A stretch of DNA of 64,000 bases from NCBI GenBank assembly GCA_905221605.1, contig CAJNDS010002599.1, positions 247,001 through 311,000 on the forward strand. Direction: 5' to 3'. The stretch comes from Symbiodinium natans (taxonomy: Eukaryota; Sar; Dinophyceae; Suessiales; Symbiodiniaceae). Below are positions 62,173 through 64,000 of the stretch, piece after piece (within the stretch, counting starts at the first letter, position 1; every line of letters starts with the position of its first letter). The notes under the pieces were generated by a model, which saw nothing but the letters and a program-made list of their open reading frames with translations, had not been told where the DNA came from and ran no database searches. The position numbers and the translations under genes are program-made.

Positions 62173-63330
62173 GGGTTTACAGGATTTATAGGGATTGTTG
62201 GGCTTACAGGGTTTGTAGGGTTTAGAGGGTTGATAGGGTTCACAGTGTTGGCTCGTAGGGTTGTAGGGTTTGAAGGGTTCATAGCGTTTGTAGGGTTTGC
62301 GGTGATCGCATGATCTTGCTGATCTATGATGCACGGTAGTGCCCTTATTCCCTTTCGGCTCCCGTTTCTTGGGTTGTCGTTGCTAAGCCCCAAAGCCTAC
62401 ATCCCGAAGCATAAACCCTGAACCCTGAAGGTTTAGGGTTTAGGGTTTAGGGCTTAGGGCTTAGGGCTTAGGGCTTTGGGTTTAGGATTTTAACCCCCAA
62501 GGGAGCGGTTCCTATCTTCCTAAGCCCCACGGCCCAAAACCGCAATGCAAGGTCAAGTAGGTTTGTTTACCCACCTCTTTGAGTTTTTTGTAAACAGCCC
62601 TGTGCCACAAACAACTACCATTTGCTTAAGAACCTTCCAAAAACAGCGAAGATTCTTCCTTATACGGTCAACATAGGGATTGTTATCTTTTACTTTTTTG
62701 GGGGTTCTTAAGCAAATAGGACAGAATCATAGTAATGGTAAGAGTATGAGCAATAGGAATGATAGTAGCAGCAATGGCACCTGTAATGAGAATTGTAGCA
62801 AACGTAGTAAGAATGATGATTGTGCCACACTCGCAAAATATGATGACGAGAAGAAGAATTATAGGCTCCTTGAGGGAGGGTTTAGGGTTTAAGGACTTTC
62901 GGGTCTAACCAAAAACCCTAAACCCTAAACAGGTACCTCCGGAAGCTTCGGAAAGCTTAGGGAGCCTTACTCAGGGAGGAGGAGGGAGCTAGGGAACCTT
63001 GGGTTACATACCCCCTTGAACCCCCCTCCCTTAAGGACCCTAAACCCTAAACCCTAAGCCCGAAACCCTAAACCCTAACCCCCTCCCTCAAGGACCCTCT
63101 AAAAGAATACGAATTCCCAGAAGCTGAAAGCCCACCCTATCCCTTTTGGGTTCGTGCCTTCGGGTTAGGGGTGCAGGGCTTCGTCTCCCTGAGCCCTCAT
63201 CACGAAGCCCATGGTAGGGTTTAGGGTTGAGGGTTGAGAGTTGAGGGTTTAGGGTTGCGAGTGTAGGGTTTAGGGTTTAGGGTTTAGGGTTTAGGGTTTA
63301 GGGTTTAGGGTTTAGGGCTACAAGCCCCAG
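62173..63330. other. Mosaic with MITEs
   Basis: Diverged G-rich words to about 62,310, then CTTAGGG at 62,440-62,475. Positions 62,936-63,030 are a copy of the element at 1,300. TTTAGGG at 63,265-63,315. The minus frame at 62,157-62,393 (NPxNPxNP) is read from the repeat. Confidence 0.6.
62620..62717. mobile_element. MITE-like element with perfect 15-bp terminal inverted repeats
   Basis: ATTTGCTTAAGAACC (62,620-62,634) and GGTTCTTAAGCAAAT (62,703-62,717) are exact reverse complements. It is 98 bp long. Related copies are at 45,117 and 48,333. Confidence 0.85.
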
Positions 63331-63435
63331 AGCCGCCCCACCCTGAACATCAAGCAGGTGGAAAGTTACTCCATCTACCTCGTCGGCGAGTGCAACAACA
63401 CGTTGGAGCCGGCCGGGGGGGATCACAGATCTCAG
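63331..63435 (+). CDS. Putative microexon, 105 nt
   Basis: AAGCCCCAG precedes it and GTGTCAGG follows. It is 35 codons in phase 0-0, containing SRPTLNIKQVESYSIYLVGE and then a Cys-Asn-Asn. The frame is also open five codons upstream as GYKPQ, preceded by the TTTAGGG array and a stop. It looks like a beta-strand-rich extracellular segment. Confidence 0.45.
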
Positions 63436-64000
63436 GTGTCAGGGGTTTGAGATGTTGGGGGTTTAGGGTCTAGGGCTAGGGCTTTTCAGTTTGGTGACTT
63501 CAAGACTTGGCTTGGAGATGCTCACGAGTTTCACTTGCAGTGGCTTGGACGCTGGTGTCGTTGAGGCACTTGCAGATTTCCAGTTCAGGGTGTGGGGGGG
63601 GGCCCGTGGCCCCCGTCCTGCATTAATTACAGCAAAGCGGGTCGTCCAACGACTAAAAGAGGCCTAAACCCCAAACCCTAAACCCTTTTCTTCCTGAGCC
63701 CAAATTCTCTCCATTTGTGTGGTGTAGGGTTCCGAACTTTCCGTCTAGTTGTCTAGGGTTCAAATCGCCCAGATCTGCCCAGAACATTTTAGTTCGGGAG
63801 CACGGCGTGAACCATAAAGCATGCCCACATTGGGGTTTACAAAAATCAGGGGTCCCTAATATAGACCCCCATTTAGTACGATTCCCTTATAAGAAGGACC
63901 CCAATAAGGTACCCCCAATTTCGGAAACCCCCATATGAGGCCATTCAATCCCCGAAGCCCTCTAAACCCCTAGATCTGGGTGCTGAGTGAAGACATAAGC
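63436..64000. other. Window end, MITE and unique DNA
   Basis: Positions 63,826-63,937 are a MITE-like element whose AAACCCCCATATG right end and TTGGGGTTTAC left end match the 21,317 family. Otherwise unique, with no supported gene. Confidence 0.55.

Noticed and set aside
1-64000. True chromosome end (telomere) in the window
   Set aside because: Arrays are short, in both orientations and interspersed with unique DNA throughout. No terminal one-direction array is present at either edge.

Overview
This window looks like a nuclear scaffold of a protist or alga with plant-type telomere repeats (TTTAGGG). A dinoflagellate or chromerid-like alveolate is my best guess. That guess rests on the repeat type, the very intron-rich layout, the cysteine-rich extracellular modules and one Mei2-like RRM exon. 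It is not proven. There are no long open genes, no bacterial-style operons, no tRNA or rRNA I could recognise, and no CRISPR.

Two landscapes are present. (1) Positions 1-25,200 and 44,120-64,000 are a mosaic of short TTTAGGG/CCCTAAA arrays in both orientations, small inverted-terminal-repeat elements (MITE-like), and about 40 short unique islands of 26-120 bp. Many islands translate on the + strand into cysteine-rich module fragments with recurring motifs: C-S-P-G-Y-x-G-x-P, C-x-S/A/T-P, C-P-D/E-G-N and N-T-D-P-N. Most begin after an AG and end before a GT, and eleven have a length that is an exact multiple of three with an open frame. I read them as microexons of one or more very large genes for modular secreted or surface proteins, with introns packed with telomere-like repeats. 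A signal-peptide-like first exon lies at 44,669. Many islands have CCCTAAA arrays upstream and TTTAGGG arrays downstream, so the repeat itself could supply the 5' splice site (G|GTTTAGGG) and a branch-point-like CTAAAC.

(2) Positions 25,200-44,120 are a repeat-rich block of different character. It holds a ~580-bp tandem duplication of a degraded minus-strand membrane-protein-like sequence, then CT/GA-rich satellites and an AT-rich segment with GC-rich homopolymer knots. After these come a ~30-bp minisatellite and a CCTTAAAAT satellite whose units flip orientation at about 42,699 to form a multi-kilobase inverted repeat. Part of this block is present twice (about 30,483-34,000 and 36,460-40,400), with a 100-N scaffold gap at the start of the second copy. 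It may be a true duplication or two haplotypes joined by the scaffolder.

Other candidate coding pieces are a Mei2-like RRM exon (57,843-58,204), a degraded coiled-coil-like sequence (7,688-7,996), a two-frame reading region with a 39-bp-arm hairpin (46,503-47,379) and an unknown 93-codon frame (23,690-23,971). Paired repeat copies show how telomeric repeats spread: a clean insertion into one copy of the duplicated block at 39,098-39,159, an expanded seed inside a MITE at 8,644-8,816, and a CCCTAAA tract inside another MITE at 52,543-52,723.
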